Counted from the stretch's first letter, positions 12,108 through 23,953 are shown. The stretch is 64,000 nt of DNA from Lantana camara (GCA_037501455.1 CM074862.1:82204001-82268000), one strand, 5' to 3'. Notes: generated from the letters alone by a model not told the origin. Numbers and translations: made by a program.

Positions 12108-12949
12108 CTAGGCTTCTTGAAAGACCCTTTTTGTGGTGGAGCTGGTACATTCATCGGCCTCTTTCCTTTGTTGAATCCCGATCCGAATCCTGATCCTTGT
12201 CCTTGGCGATAAGTTGGCCTCCTCGCATTCACCGAATCTTCAACCTTTAAGGCTTTTGAAGTAGCCTTTGCCCAAGTGCTCGTATTAACTGCCTCTAAAG
12301 CTGTCTGGATATCCGGTCGAAGCCCTTGAACGAACTGCATAGCCTTATGGAAGTCATCGCCTGCTATATTTGGTGCATAGCGGGATAACCTCTCATACTC
12401 CGAAATATACTCGGCCACAGATCTCGATCCTTGCTTTAGTTCGGTAAATTCTCTCAACCTTCGAGTACGTGATGAGGGAGGGATGAACTTGTTCTTAAAT
12501 TCCCTTGTAAATACTTCCCAATTGATCTCCTCTCCAGTAGCCTCCAATACAATCCGCGTGCTTTCCCACCAAGAGTAGGCTTCCCCTTGTATTAAAGTGA
12601 TAGTGCATCGAGCCTTCTCTCGGGACTCACATGGAATGAGCTCCCATATCCTCTCTACCTCTTTCAGCCACATTTCAGCCTGTATGTCATTTCCCTTGAA
12701 GAACTTGGGAGGTCTTTGATTCTGAAACTCCCTAAGTATAACAGAAAGCGGTGCCTCGGGCTGTACAACAGGTGCAGGTGGTGCTGGAGGTGCCGGTGGT
12801 ACATAATCTCGTAGCCTTTGATCTATAATATTGATAACTGAGTTAACAAAGGCCTCTGCCGGCGGTGGTTGTGGAGGTGGAGGAACATGCTCATGATGGT
12901 GATGCCTGTCTCCCGGAGAATGCTCTCTACGAGGCCTCCCACGTGGCAT
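11972..12949 (-). CDS. El-A gag (capsid), truncated before its zinc knuckle by a frameshift
   Basis: The ATG at 12949 begins [19 protein letters not shown], matching the El-D gag start (MPPRRHRERSPG), so I prefer it to the longer frame from 12994. The 325-residue product has a proline-rich N-terminus, the retrotransposon gag core ([42 protein letters not shown]) and a basic C-terminus. After PPQTPP it runs into non-homologous residues and stops at 11972-11974, while the zinc knuckle continues in the overlapping pol frame. In El-D the same region is one frame, so a small indel between about 12107 and 12040 is likely. I see no standard slippery heptamer in the overlap. Confidence 0.87.
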   Translation of the reverse strand: MPRGRPRREHSPGDRHHHHEHVPPPPQPPPAEAFVNSVINIIDQRLRDYVPPAPPAPPAPVVQPEAPLSVILREFQNQRPPKFFKGNDIQAEMWLKEVERIWELIPCESREKARCTITLIQGEAYSWWESTRIVLEATGEEINWEVFTREFKNKFIPPSSRTRRLREFTELKQGSRSVAEYISEYERLSRYAPNIAGDDFHKAMQFVQGLRPDIQTALEAVNTSTWAKATSKALKVEDSVNARRPTYRQGQGSGFGSGFNKGKRPMNVPAPPQKGSFKKPRVGGPIAPVPRPPQTPPVLKDLAMISLPVLIVDGQLILTTTAERD

Positions 12950-13161
12950 GCTGAAATAAACACTGAAAATGCGTGCTATTTTTAGTTTATGCATGATAAT
13001 GCAATCAATTCAATCAAAATTCGAAATTTAAATCAATTAAGCACAAAAGAGAGGTATATGCAACACATTGTCAAGTAGTCCCTAAGCCGAACGACCTAGA
13101 CTGACTTACACGACACGAGAGCCCGGGTTTTGCAACCCTAGGCTCTGATACCACTTAAGGA
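12950..13161 (-). other. El-A 5' leader
   Basis: The untranslated leader between the 5' LTR and gag. It contains the primer site at its LTR end. No other signal is clear to me. Confidence 0.7.
13142..13153 (-). promoter_or_regulatory. El-A primer binding site (tRNA-iMet type)
   Basis: The minus strand reads TGGTATCAGAGC eight bases inside the 5' LTR end. This 12-mer is complementary to the 3' end of plant initiator methionine tRNA, the usual primer for chromoviruses and many copia elements. Confidence 0.93.
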
Positions 13162-16100
13162 TGTAACACCCGAGCGCAAGGTGCCACATCCCCCGCACCG
13201 AGACCCGACCCGAATATGAAATGGACGATCCATACCCGAGCCAAATCACGGCGAACGGGGACAAACACACATTCTAAGCTAGGCGGGCTAACCCTTGAAA
13301 CCATAAAACAACATAAAACATTAAAGCGGAAGCAAAGAACGAACATATAACATATATATGTACCATGAGCATCCAAGCTCCAAAAATCATTCATATACAT
13401 CAACAAATTGCCATCACGGCCCAAAATAAATACGCTCCACATCAATATACATATACAATAATCCAAAAGTGTAATATGCAAGTGTAAGACTCAAAATACA
13501 GAGCTAGAGACGAATGCAAGACCTAGGACTCGTATTCCCGCCTAGCTCCCTCAACATCTGCACAAAATAACTGAAAACCAAACGGGTTCAGTCCAAAAGG
13601 GACTGGTGGGTATAAAACAGGGCATAGATATAATATATGACGGTAATTAAACAATCACATGCAAGCTATAATCCCAAATGAGGTTTTAAAGTCTTTCCCA
13701 AGTGGGTGAAAAGAATCATCAAAAGGGATTATAACGAATCATTAACATTAGGTCATTATTGGCCCGGCGAGTGGGCGTGCATTATCTCCAACCAACACCT
13801 TGTGTAAACCATTTAAACATTCATTCATATATCTTTTCATGCAATCAATCTTTTGTGCACATTCATTAACATTTACACCTTCTTCCTCCGGGTTGGTGGT
13901 GGGTTTGCAAGGCCCGACCACCCATTCATTGACCAAAAGGGGTTACATGACTCCCCAGATGGCGCTCAGCGTCCATTCCTCGCTAACTCCTAACGAGGTC
14001 CGGTTACGCCGTTAATTGGTGGAACTAGTGTGAGGGTTCACCGTCGGCCCGTGCCTCCCCGGATAGCCATTCACACTAAGTCCCTGGGCCCCATTCGTGC
14101 ATTCGATCATTTCTCGCCAAAACATTAGGTAGGATTGATAAAACAAGGCTTTACGTTGAAAACATTTACTCTTTAAAACGACTCTCTATATATATATAAT
14201 TTTTGGTCGAAAACTTTCACATTGAAGGTATATATAGGGTTTTGTATCTACATAGAAGAAAAACCCACCTTAAACCGTCAAAAGAAGAACCACGAGCCTC
14301 ACTGACCGGCCTCGTCTCCAACGTGAATAAAATCTGTGCAAGAAAAGTGAAGTGAGACTCAATATGACCAAATAAGACGCTCGACAATGCAATGATCATG
14401 ATACGAATATATAAAAGATAAAATTATGTTATGAAAATGTTCATGTACACTATTAATACATTTAAATCATATAATCAAGTCATTCACTTTAATTCACTCT
14501 CATAATTTCACATTTTCAATCAAATTAATTCAAGGAATTCAAATATAATCAAAGTACAAATTAAATCACATTTAAAATTAGAACATAAACATTTAAACAT
14601 ATTCAATCGCATTTACAATTAAAAAAATAAACAATTAAATACATTCAATTAAATTTAGGAAATTAAATAAAGTATGAAATAGGTAATATTTAAATTCTAA
14701 TAATTCAATTAAATCAAATAACAATTAATATTTAATAAATATATATATAATATATTAAATATATATACATACATATACATATACTATATTATATATATAC
14801 ATATATACGTATACTATATTATATATATATATATATACGTATAAATACACATGCAACCCTAACAACATGCATGCAAAAATGATTAAGATGCATGCAAATA
14901 ACAAATGCATGAAAAAAATAAGAGACTAATATGCATGCAAATCAAACTCCATGCAAAAGAAAAGGAAATGAACTACAGCAGCAGCAGCAGCAGCTCACGG
15001 GACAGCAAAACAAGCTTGAAAAACAAGGTGACACGGGGGTGTCACCTTCAAGGAGCAAACCGAGACACCCCCGTGTCTCGGTACAGAAGTAGCCACCCAA
15101 GAAACACCCCCGTTCCAGCTGAAACAAGCAAGAACGACACACCCGTGTCGCAGCGGATGCAGCAGCAACAAACGCGCAAACAACCCCTGTTTTCCTTGCT
15201 CAAACGCAGCACAACTCAAGCAACAAATAGACAACATATATGTAGCTATAAATGACACGAATTGCAGCAAGAAATCAGCTCAAAACCACCCCAAAACTGA
15301 CAGCAAAAGAGCAAGAAAAACAGCAGCTGTGACAGCAACTATCCAGGCCCAAAAACAGGGTATTAAACGCGAGAAACAGGGCAAGAAATGATCTCAAGTA
15401 ATCCCAACACATTCATACAATTTAGGCTAACAAATATGCAGCCCAACACCACAAATTCAACCTATAAATCAGTCCCACAACAGTTCAAACATGGAAGGCT
15501 ATCACACGTGACTTTTCTTCAAAGTTTTCTCAATGTTCCAAAGTTGATATCTCATAAATACTTCAACTACCATGCAATTAATGATCATAAATGAAAAGAA
15601 GATATCAAAACAATCATTCTCAAGCTTGGAATCATCCAAAAAGCTCAAGTATGGAAGAAGATCAACCAATTTCAAACCTAATTCTATATATGTTCATTTC
15701 TGTCAAAAGCTCACGAATTGATGCTCAAATTCAGGGATGAATGAATGAAAATGACTCATGATGGATGTACATAACATAACCAAGCTTACCTTGTGGATTA
15801 ATGGAGGTTTGAAAGAGATTTGAGCTTGAATCTCAAGAGGTTGGCTTGGCTACGGGATTTCTGGAAAACAGAGGAAAGAGGGCTGATTTTCTCTAAGTAT
15901 GAGAGACTAATTCGGTTGGGGAGGGTAATGATCAGCTAGGTGGTTGAGTTAGGGTCTCATAGGTTCAAACCATGGTTAATTTGGTCAAGTATGGTAAGAG
16001 ATATGGCTATTTTGGTGAAAGGTGGCAGTTTTGGCGCCGTGTAGGTTTTTCGGTTAAATTTCGGAGGTTGAAATGAGTTGGGAAAAATATATGGCTAAGT

Positions 16101-16767
16101 TTACTAAACTCGAATTTTCGTTACGAGTTCAGCGGAGTTGACGGAACTCGAATCCGAGTTCCCGAGCTCAAGATATTAAATACGGAACCAAGGGTGCGCT
16201 AAGTGCTCGTTAGCCCCCACTTGGATTCCAAAATACAAAATAAATCCGAAACACAAGCAAATGAATTCGAAAATACGAAACGAACAAATATTCATGTACA
16301 AGACACGTATAAGCTCAACATATTAAATTCGCACAAAATTCCGGTATCAATTCAAATAGAAACGAAGCACTCAAACGCAATGAAACAATAAAAGCCATAA
16401 CATTAACAAAATAACCAACTAATTTCATTTATAATATATTACATATAATATGCATGCATACGTATATAATATATATAATTACATGCATGCAAATATATAT
16501 GTTATAATTATAAAATGCATGCAAATATGATTTATAACTAATTATGCATGCATAATTTTAAATCCATGCACCCACGTACGTATATATATATGTATATATA
16601 TTTATATTATATAATGTAATTAATATTAATAACATTAAATTAAAACAATTACATTTAATATAATTAAAATTAAATTTAAATACATAAAACACACATAATT
16701 AATTATTTCGCGCATTTTGGTAAACAATTACGTCATACCTGTACGGCCGAAATATCGGGGCGTCACA
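13162..16767 (-). repeat. El-A 5' LTR (3606 bp)
   Basis: The partner of 4804-8408. Differences seen by eye include gagtgggCgtg for gagtgggTgtg, gtCcctggg for gtCTctggg, gctcgAcaatg for gctcgGcaatg, gtgtcGcagc for gtgtcAcagc, and tttaCtaaac for tttaAtaaac, plus small indels. It carries the same stem-loop cluster at about 15025-15150 and CAG run near 14978. It is directly followed by TGGTA (16768-16772). Confidence 0.95.
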
Positions 16768-19364
16768 TGGTAGGTGGAGATGATGGCTTTGAAATCCACG
16801 AGGGCAGGGCGCCCAATTATGATGTTATATGGAATGTCAATCTCCACCACTGCGTACGTTACCAAGAGGGTTTTGCGCTGAGGGGCTCGGCCGAATGAAG
16901 TAGCTAGGCGTATTTGCCCTCGTGGGATAACCTCCGAGCCTCCAAAGCCAATAAGGGCCGTTTTGAGAGGCTCGAGCGGAAGATCAACCTTCATCTTTAA
17001 GAATGTAGAATAAGGCAAAACATTAACGGAGCTTCCACTATCCACCAATACCCTTTTTACGAGATGATTATGAACATCTAAACTAACCACCATGGGGCAA
17101 TCTGAGGTTATACCCTCCCCATGGGGCGTTACAATATGTTCTAAATCCCTATCATCAAAGCCTATTACATCATTTTCTTGTGACCTTTGAGCGCTTGATC
17201 TCTGGATGGCATAGATAGGTTTGGGCATTGCTGGGCGTTGGTTGTAGCTCCGGACGAACCTCTGTCGGGAGGCATTTGAATCCCCCCCTGATGAGCCTCC
17301 TGCAATCATATTTATAACTGCGAAGGGCTCGTTTTCTTGCTCAGGGGCTTTTCCTTTATTGCCCCGGCGACTGCTGCTTTCAGGGGGTCCTCTACCCCTT
17401 GGGCTCCTTGATCGGGACGGGCTCCTCCTTCTTCTTCCGGCGCGCTCGTTGCATTGCTCATCATACCGCTCGAGCACCCGGACAAATTCCTTCAAGTGGC
17501 CCCCCGCGGCGAGCCTCTGAATCTCAGCTTCCAACTGGCGGCACTCATCCGTGTCGTGCCCCCTCTGCTTGTGGAATGTGCAGTATTTGCTCGAGCGCCG
17601 TAGCGATTCCGTTTCTCTCATTTTGATGGGTCTCTTAAAGAGCTTTTTATCTGAGAGGTTGTAGACTTCTGAATTTGGCCTGGTGAGCGGAATTCGCTCG
17701 AATCGACGAGGGGGTGGTGGCGACCTTCTGCGCTCTTGAGGGCGCTCCTTCTTGATAGCCACGTCTCGTCCCCGCTCGTGATGAGGTCGCTCGTTCCTGG
17801 CCGGGCTGTGATGCCGGGGACCATTCGTCCCATACATGTCTTCGAGCGCGAAGAACGGCTCGGCTATTTCTCTCAAGGCCATAAGGGTCCCAGGCCACCT
17901 TTCCACAATGGCATCAGCGAATTTTTTGCTCACATATTGCTTGTGATCCACAGCCTGAAAGAGCACTGGGATCAAGAAATCCATTGAAGGCCTTTCCACC
18001 TGTAGGATCTCCTTGTTGAAGCGGGCGAAGAACGAGCGCAGAGATTCGCCCTTGCCTTGCACCACGTTGTACAGGGCAGTGGGTGCAGTGACGGGCGCTT
18101 TCAAAGAATTGAAGTGGTTGAGGAAAGCATTAGCCAGTTCTTCATATGAGTGGATCGAGCGCGGCGGCAGTCGCTTGTACCACTCTTGAGCCATTCCTAC
18201 CAAGGAAGTGACAAACACTTTTGCCCAGTAATTGCTGGAATGCTCGTAGAGGTGCATAAGATGCACAAAGTGATCCAAGTGTTCAGCTGGATCAGTTGTC
18301 CAGTCGTAACGATTGATGGAAGTGGGGACTTTGGCCATGCCTGCTTGGGCCATCAGAACTTCTTCTACGAGGGGTGAACCCCTCGCCAATGGGTGATATT
18401 CATACGTGCCGAAGTTTTCCTCCGGCTCCTTGCGGCGGGGGACCTTTGGTAGTGGGTCCTTGGTGCGGGTGCTTCTGGCGTCAACCCGTTCATCCCGACT
18501 AGGGGAGATCTGAGTTGAACGCCCTCGTGAGAGCTGTCCCACAATATCCTTGAGACCCTGCAGCTGGTCTTGCACAGCCGCGAGGATGTCAGGATTTACG
18601 TCTACTTGCTTGTCTCCGTGCCTGGGGGCTCGTGAGCCCCTTCTGGAGACATGAGAGTCCCCTTCATTATCATTTACCCGTTCTGTGGGCTCTTTGTTCC
18701 TGCCTACGGAGGGACGCCCATTGCCCTCCTGCTGGGGCACTTCTCTGGCTGGTGGTGGTGGTGGTTGTGCCCTCAGGACAGCCTGGGCTTCTCTGAGGGG
18801 AAAGTTCTGTTGTCCGCCCAAAGGGGCTGCGATTTGAGTGGCCTGCCCAGAGGGAAAGTACATGGAATGGAACCTTTCCCATGCCCCCTGAGCCGCCTGA
18901 ACCTCACACTGGGCATAGAGAGCCCTCAACTGTTGGGTGGTCAGTGGAGGTAACTCCACTCCTTCGATCTCCCTGGGGACCACCACCGGGAGCTGGATCT
19001 GGCCTGCATGATACGGCTGGACCGGCGGCATCATAACAGACGGAGTGAGGGTGTATCCCGGTGGGGGCATCATGTATCCCTGTATTCCGGGAATCACCTG
19101 GGGATGGACCCATGGGTTCTGAGCATGTTGCGGAGGAGCAGAGAGAGAGACTCCTCCGGCGGCAGCAGGAGTCGGCAGTGCCGGCGGTGCAGGTGGAGGT
19201 ACGGAAGACTCTGCTTGCGGAGTCACTCCTGCTGCGGGAGGTGCTCCATCAGCGGCGGCGGATGGAGGCGGGGCTCCACCAGTAGCGGTGGAGGGAATAA
19301 TGATATTTGCATCCTGGGAGGCGTTATCTCCTCCTCCCACAGCTCCAGATCTCGTAGCAACCAT
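16768..19364 (-). pseudogene. El-B gag and protease half
   Basis: The ATG at 19364 begins MVATRSGAVGG, the common start of Tat-type gag proteins. A proline/alanine-rich N-terminus is followed by the gag core (WTTDPAEHLDHFVHLMHLY, EWYKRLPPRSI, FLNHFNS, FFARFNKEIL), an R/E-rich stretch, a CCHC-like finger (CTFHKQRGHDTDEC), an SR-rich region and an aspartic protease with LVDSGSSVNVLP and IIGRPAL. The frame is open through STYH, where El-A entered at 16767/16768. Counting one copy of the duplicated TGGTA, the two halves add to 6198 nt, a whole number of codons (2066 with stop), so El-B was one uninterrupted frame before the insertion. The last residues of the apparent frame below 16768 belong to El-A. 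Confidence 0.88.
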
Positions 19365-19433
19365 GACTGTTGAAGGTAAGGGTGTGCTTGCTTTTCTACC
19401 AATAAAAAGAAAGGAAGAAGATAGAGGACTGGT

Positions 19434-19451
19434 TTCCCACAGACGGCGCCA
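19434..19451 (-). promoter_or_regulatory. El-B primer binding site
   Basis: The minus strand reads TGGCGCCGTCTGTGGGAA shortly after the LTR end. The leading TGGCGCC is typical of plant Athila/Tat elements; I am not certain which tRNA it pairs with. 19365-19433 is the remaining leader. Confidence 0.78.
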
Positions 19452-19455
19452 AAAA

Positions 19456-20264
19456 TGATGGGGTTCAGAAATGGGTTGATCCGAATCCGATCACTTTACG
19501 ATTTGTATTTGTGGAGGAAACCACCGGAGCTTCGCCGGAAATGAGAAAGGGGTTCTACCTGTTGGGACAAGCACAAGAAAAGTCAGAAGGCCAAGCTGGG
19601 GGAACTGGGGGTGATACCCAGTTTGGCTCTCCGACGCTCAAGTCAGTTCAAGGTATGAAGAAATGTAAGTTCAGTCACAGTTGCAGTGATGAAGAATGCT
19701 TACCAGTGTAGAAGATGACTTTGGCTATTTATAGTTGAGGGTCAAGGGCCCTTTGGTCATTTGCCTCAAGTGGTCCTGGCCGAATGTTGCCCTAACACGT
19801 GGCGCTGTGAGAGAGAAACCTAGGAGGAATCTTCTGCAAAAGCGGCCAAAAGTTAGTGTTGGCAACAGTGGCAGGTGCGCGGGCATGTACGTTGTGTTAG
19901 AGAGCCATTTGGGTGGTTGGTGACGAGGGCTTAAGAGCGCGCTCGTGACAACCTGGGGTATTGGAGGCCAAGATATCCGCTGAGGGGGATGAAGGCTCCA
20001 GTTCAAGTGACGAGCCAAAGGGGAGGCCACTCTGAGGGAGTGTGACGCTCGAAGAGGGCTCCTTTGGCAGGTGGACGTGCCCATCATTTAGCATGTAGGA
20101 CGCTCGTGGGAGTGACAGCGCTCGTTGGGCTCAACTCCTGAAGAAGGAGGGCGCTCGTTGGGTTTAGCGCTCGTGTATTGATGGTGAAGCCTTGGGGAGA
20201 CAGATGTCATCATCTCGGCGATGCCACGTGTCTTACGTGGGACGATCGTATTTTGACCCCATCA
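19456..20264 (-). repeat. El-B 5' LTR (809 bp)
   Basis: The ends form an inverted repeat, TGATGGGGT at 19456 and ACCCCATCA at 20264. Position next to the primer site and the junction with El-C at 20265 define it. Only one LTR is in the window. The U3 part (about 19920-20200) contains many GCGCTCGT/ACGAGCGC boxes, a pentamer also common in the El-B coding part. Confidence 0.9.
19725..19734 (-). promoter_or_regulatory. El-B LTR TATA box
   Basis: CTATAAATAG lies about 530 bp into the LTR on the minus strand, the expected place for a Pol II TATA box; transcription would begin roughly 25-35 bp further along (about 19690-19700). Confidence 0.65.
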
Positions 20265-20817
20265 GTTTTGTCAATGAAATTTTAAAGGATCAAAACCCAT
20301 GATTTCTAATCATTCAAACTTGTTTTCCAAGTTCCGAGAACCTTTTATGAATTTTTGAAGCAATTTAGGATTTTCTTTTAAAGTTACTATTCATCGCCGA
20401 AACGAACTTTTGATCGGTACACCGTTTACCCCTCAATATTATACTTAAAATGACCCTTGAATTATTTCATGAATTTTGGTATGCTTTTCAAACCCTAATT
20501 TTGACCCTAGCTCGAGTAGTAAAAGAAAACGTTTATCAAATAAGTTACTATTCATTTCAAGAATTAGAATTTTTAAACCGTACATCCGATTTTGACGTAT
20601 GAATAGTCGTTTAGAAGGAAATTTTATTTCCCGAACTTTGAACACTTTTCCCACTTTCGTAGTTGCTCGTTTGGAGGTAAAATGACCTAAATACCCTTTT
20701 TCTACGATTTTATATTTAATTTTAGAAAAAAATCTAATTATTCTCCATTATTACATAATGTACCCCGTCTAAGTCCTTGGAGCAATTATTAATTTCACCC
20801 AAACCCATAATTACTCC

Positions 20818-20825
20818 TATAAATA
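20818..20825 (+). promoter_or_regulatory. El-C LTR TATA box
   Basis: TATAAATA in the context CTCCTATAAATAAGACC is also present at 40268-40275 in the 3' LTR. It is the best TATA box in this LTR; transcription would start near 20850. Confidence 0.6.
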
Positions 20826-21041
20826 AGACCATGAGGCAGTCATTTTGGTTGTTCAGTAGCTGCCGAAATTCCTCTCCAAAGGTAAGCTTTCCTTTTTCAT
20901 TTTTTTTTTTTTGTTTCGTTTTTAACTTATTTATTTAATTTATGTTTTATTATATTTAGTTTTAGATTTTAATTTATGTTTTGTATTATATTATTATATG
21001 ATTTTTTTTTATGCATGAATTATGTATTTAGAATTATATTT

Positions 21042-21430
21042 TTTTGGGAAAATCTTTGAATAGTACCAAAAAGTTGAAAAAATTCCTTTTAGGTCCCCAG
21101 TTTTGAAAAAGTTCCCATTCAATCCCCAATTGAAAAGCAAAATTCCTTTTAGGTCCCCACAAATAGTACATGTTCGTACATTGTCTTTAGGAATTGCGTA
21201 CATTTTTTAGGGAATTGCGTATAAAAATCCCGGAATCTCGTATATACGAGATTCCGGGATTTTTATACGCAATTCTCTAAAAATTGTACGCAATTCCTGA
21301 ATTATTATACAACCTTGGGGAGTGAAAAGAAATTTTGTTTTTCAATTGGGGAGTGAACAGGAACCTTTTCAAAATGGGGGAGTGAAAAGGAAATTCAGTT
21401 TACACTTGGGGATTTTTGAGGAATTGTCCG
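21042..21430. mobile_element. Foldback MITE in El-C 5' LTR
   Basis: About 390 bp absent from the same place in the 3' LTR (near 40900), so it inserted after El-C. The middle is a near-perfect palindrome (21189-21298, centre 21243/21244, arms 55 bp with two mismatches seen). Outer parts pair more loosely (AGGTCCCC and GGGGAGTGAA boxes). The target duplication is obscured by a T run (TATTTT possible). Superfamily uncertain; no coding capacity. Confidence 0.75.
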
Positions 21431-21835
21431 TATTTTAAATTCATGAATTACATGATTTATGTTTTATAAATGATAGTTTATATATTAAATGTTATATGAT
21501 TTAATTATGCTACAATTTAATTATGTGACACCTATTATGACATGTTATATGTTACATTTAATTATAATTTATTCTTACTTAGGTAATTTGATATGATACA
21601 TGATTTAAATTGTATTACTTGTTACATGTTACATTTAATTTATAATATGATCATACTTATGTAACTTAAATTGTTGCATGACTTATGAAATGTTACATGT
21701 TATATGATTATGTTATATGATAGGAATTATGCTACATTTATAACATGTTACATGTTTATATTATATGAATAACTATGTTATGAATTATAAAATATGATCA
21801 TATGTCACATGTTTCCCTAACCAATTGATATAAAT

Positions 21836-22013
21836 TATAGTATACATGTATAAAATACGTATACATATTAGTTTTCCTACGTATAATACGGTATGTATTT
21901 TTGTATAAATACCAAATGTATTTTAGTATAAATACTTAAAGTATTTTCGTATAAGTAACAAACATATTTTCGTATTAATACTATATATACCTTCGTACAA
22001 ATACCGTATACGT
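21836..22013. repeat. Short CGTATA-rich array present in only one El-C LTR
   Basis: Irregular units of about 25-30 bp built from TTTTCGTATAAATAC-like phrases. In the 3' LTR (46435-46440) the flanks are joined almost directly, so this is a deletion in one copy or an expansion in the other. Confidence 0.6.
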
Positions 22014-22022
22014 GAACAATAA

Positions 22023-22100
22023 CTTTGACTAGAATAGTAACTTTGACCATTGACTTTCTAGCATTGACTTTTTAAGTTGACTTTTACAGTTGACTTTTTG
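22023..22100 (+). promoter_or_regulatory. TTGAC (W-box-like) cluster in El-C LTR
   Basis: Six TTGAC cores, mostly TTGACTTT, in under 90 bp; the 3' LTR has four at 46443-46512. TTGAC[CT] is the core site of plant WRKY factors. The cluster is well downstream of the TATA box, so a role in transcription is only a possibility. Confidence 0.4.
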
Positions 22101-23941
22101 GCCAACTTTGAATTTCACCTAGAAACTCATTTTGACGAGACGGATCCAACGGTAAAAGGCTTTTTCACAAATTTTCAAAATCAGGAATCAAAATTAAGCT
22201 TTTCAAACCAAACTCTTACTCAATTGAATTTGTTTCAGAATCCTAAGCGTGATATTTGATTTTACGTTATAATCTTTCGTGTAAGATTAATCATTTGCCT
22301 GAATTCTTTTTCTGATAAGGGTGATCCTTCTTGAGCAATGTTATTTCTTATCAATTATGTGATTTATTACTTACACTCGATCATGCTTTCATGATGTATT
22401 ATGGTATTAATGATTATCAGATTTTACCATGGGATTTCGTTACCTGTTATGACATGCTTCGATAAAGTTTTGTCCTGATCATATGATATCATTATGTGCT
22501 ATTGAATGTTTTGACGTGGTTTCAACGTGCTTCTGTGACTATATGGTTTGAGGATAGAAACTTATAGTTATTCTCCACTTACAGGTGAAGTTTGGATATA
22601 CTGAGGCTCCGGTATTATTGCATAATACCATTTTCTGTAGGTGAGGTTTAAATTTATTTTCAACTGGAACCATGAAAATCTGTACGTATGCAAAACGTTT
22701 GAAAACAATCCCTAAAGGTTTTAAAGATCCTTGTTTTCAAAGATAAACGTTTCTCTTCTTAGGGCACTGTTTCATTTTAAAGATACTCTGTTTTGTTTAA
22801 AGATAATATTTTCTGATATTCCATTTGTTTAAAGTTGTACCGTTTTGATTAACGAGCAATGAGTAATGTTTTAGAGTTCTGTTCTGATCAACGTTTAGTT
22901 TCTGGATTTTGTGTGCTTTATGCACTTCTGAAATTTTGGACAATGCAAGCTTTGGATATACTGTCTTGTTGGGCCCTGACGGTATGGTTGAGTAGTAGAC
23001 CGGGAGGCGTGCGCCAATGGCTACTATGATACTGGCCGTCGTACAGACCTTGATGATGGTTTAATCGGAGGTTGGTTATTCCACTTCGAAGGTCGGGAGA
23101 GGTGGATGTAATTTCTCCCATTCCTGTTTACGTCACCGCGGGGTAGCTCCCTGGGCACGACAATTGGAGGAAGAAGGATGGTGCATGTGATTATAGGTAT
23201 CGGGATCCTAACCGGTCTCGATACCAACTCTGTTAATGTTTTTGGGAGTAAAGGTTGGAGAATGCCTAGCTTGCGGGCAAATTCTGTTTTTAAAGACTGG
23301 TTCATACTTTGAAAAATATACCCAATACCTTATTCCCGTTTTGTAAAGTATATATGAACCGGAAACTCTGATGTGTGCGCATGTGTGTGCTTTCTTGGAA
23401 ATCCTGTTCCAAAGTAATGTTTTGAAGTTTTGTTCTGAAATAAAGTGTTAAAGTAAAGTTTTGAAATTCAGTATTTAAGTACCGTTTTGAAGTAAAACCT
23501 TTTCTGAAAAGTCTAGAGTTTTAAGTATTTATATGATCCCAAAGTTATACCTCACTTAGTCCCTTTGACTAATACCTCTGCCCCGTTTTCTAACCTCATG
23601 GTTTCAGGTTCTGCGTTTGCTGGTTGACTGGTACCTTGAAGCATAGGAAATCTTCTGTTGTACTCTTTCGGTCAAGTTCTTTTGAACCATCTTAAACTCC
23701 ACTCACTTGTTGTTATCGTATTGTTCTCTTAGGCCTTAATCAGCTTAGTCTCTTGTATCCTTATTATTGTTTCCAAAAGTTTTAAATTACTCATAATTCT
23801 GCTCCAACGCTTTCTTTTAGTACTTTGATCTTATATTGTATTGTCCGTTCGCCAGCGTGCCTTTTGGGTGCTAGGTCTTCTATCCACTCGAGAGGTACGA
23901 CGGTGCGGGGTTGTGGCCCCTTCGGGGCACTACAGCTAAGG

Positions 23942-23953
23942 TGGTATCAGAGC
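23942..23953 (+). promoter_or_regulatory. El-C primer binding site (tRNA-iMet type)
   Basis: TGGTATCAGAGC seven bases after the LTR end at 23934. Confidence 0.92.

Larger units (their letters stand above)
4804..16767 (-). mobile_element. El-A: Tekay/Del-like chromovirus, complete, inserted in El-B
   Basis: An 11,964-bp minus-strand element with two 3.6 kb LTRs, a tRNA-iMet-type primer site (13142-13153), gag (11972-12949), pol with a C-terminal chromodomain-like region (8442-12107), a polypurine tract (8409-8422) and TGGTA duplications. The termini are TG...CA (TGTGACGCCCCG... on the minus strand). The LTRs differ by about five substitutions and a few small indels by eye over 3.6 kb. At a commonly assumed plant rate of 1.3e-8 per site per year that is several tens of thousands of years. 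Two possible defects: gag and pol are in different frames, and the protease motif is DPG instead of DSG. Confidence 0.94.
1..20264 (-). mobile_element. El-B: Tat-lineage Ty3/gypsy LTR retrotransposon, left end outside window
   Basis: A minus-strand LTR element seen in the order 5' LTR (19456-20264), primer site, gag-protease (16768-19364), RT-RNase H-integrase (1198-4803), then a long 3' untranslated region with tandem repeats (1-1197); the 3' LTR is beyond the left edge. It is split by El-A (4804-16767). The Tat assignment rests on the RT motif style (DLNKACPKD, YVDD), a second archaeal-type RNase H before integrase, absence of a chromodomain, and repeats between pol and the 3' LTR, all known for Tat elements. 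It entered the 5' LTR of El-C: the sequence just right of 20264 (gttttgtcaatg) is found uninterrupted at 39715 in El-C's other LTR, so GTTTT is the probable target duplication; the left copy cannot be checked. Confidence 0.88.
20265..23934 (+). repeat. El-C 5' LTR, right-hand part
   Basis: It matches 39715-48346 after removal of the insertions there, and ends CACTACA before the primer site. It holds a TATA box (20818), a foldback MITE (21042-21430), AT-rich TGTTACATG-type repeats, a short array at 21836-22013 absent from the 3' LTR, and a TTGAC cluster (22023-22100). Two small frames here (20445-20654, 22918-23305) recur in the other LTR and are not genes. Confidence 0.9.

Noticed and set aside
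17399..19373. Several plus-strand frames across El-B gag
   Set aside because: Shadows of the GC-rich gag frame on the opposite strand.
20445..20654. A 69-residue minus-strand frame conserved at 39895-40104
   Set aside because: Both copies are in the El-C LTR pair; one residue of difference reflects LTR age, not selection.
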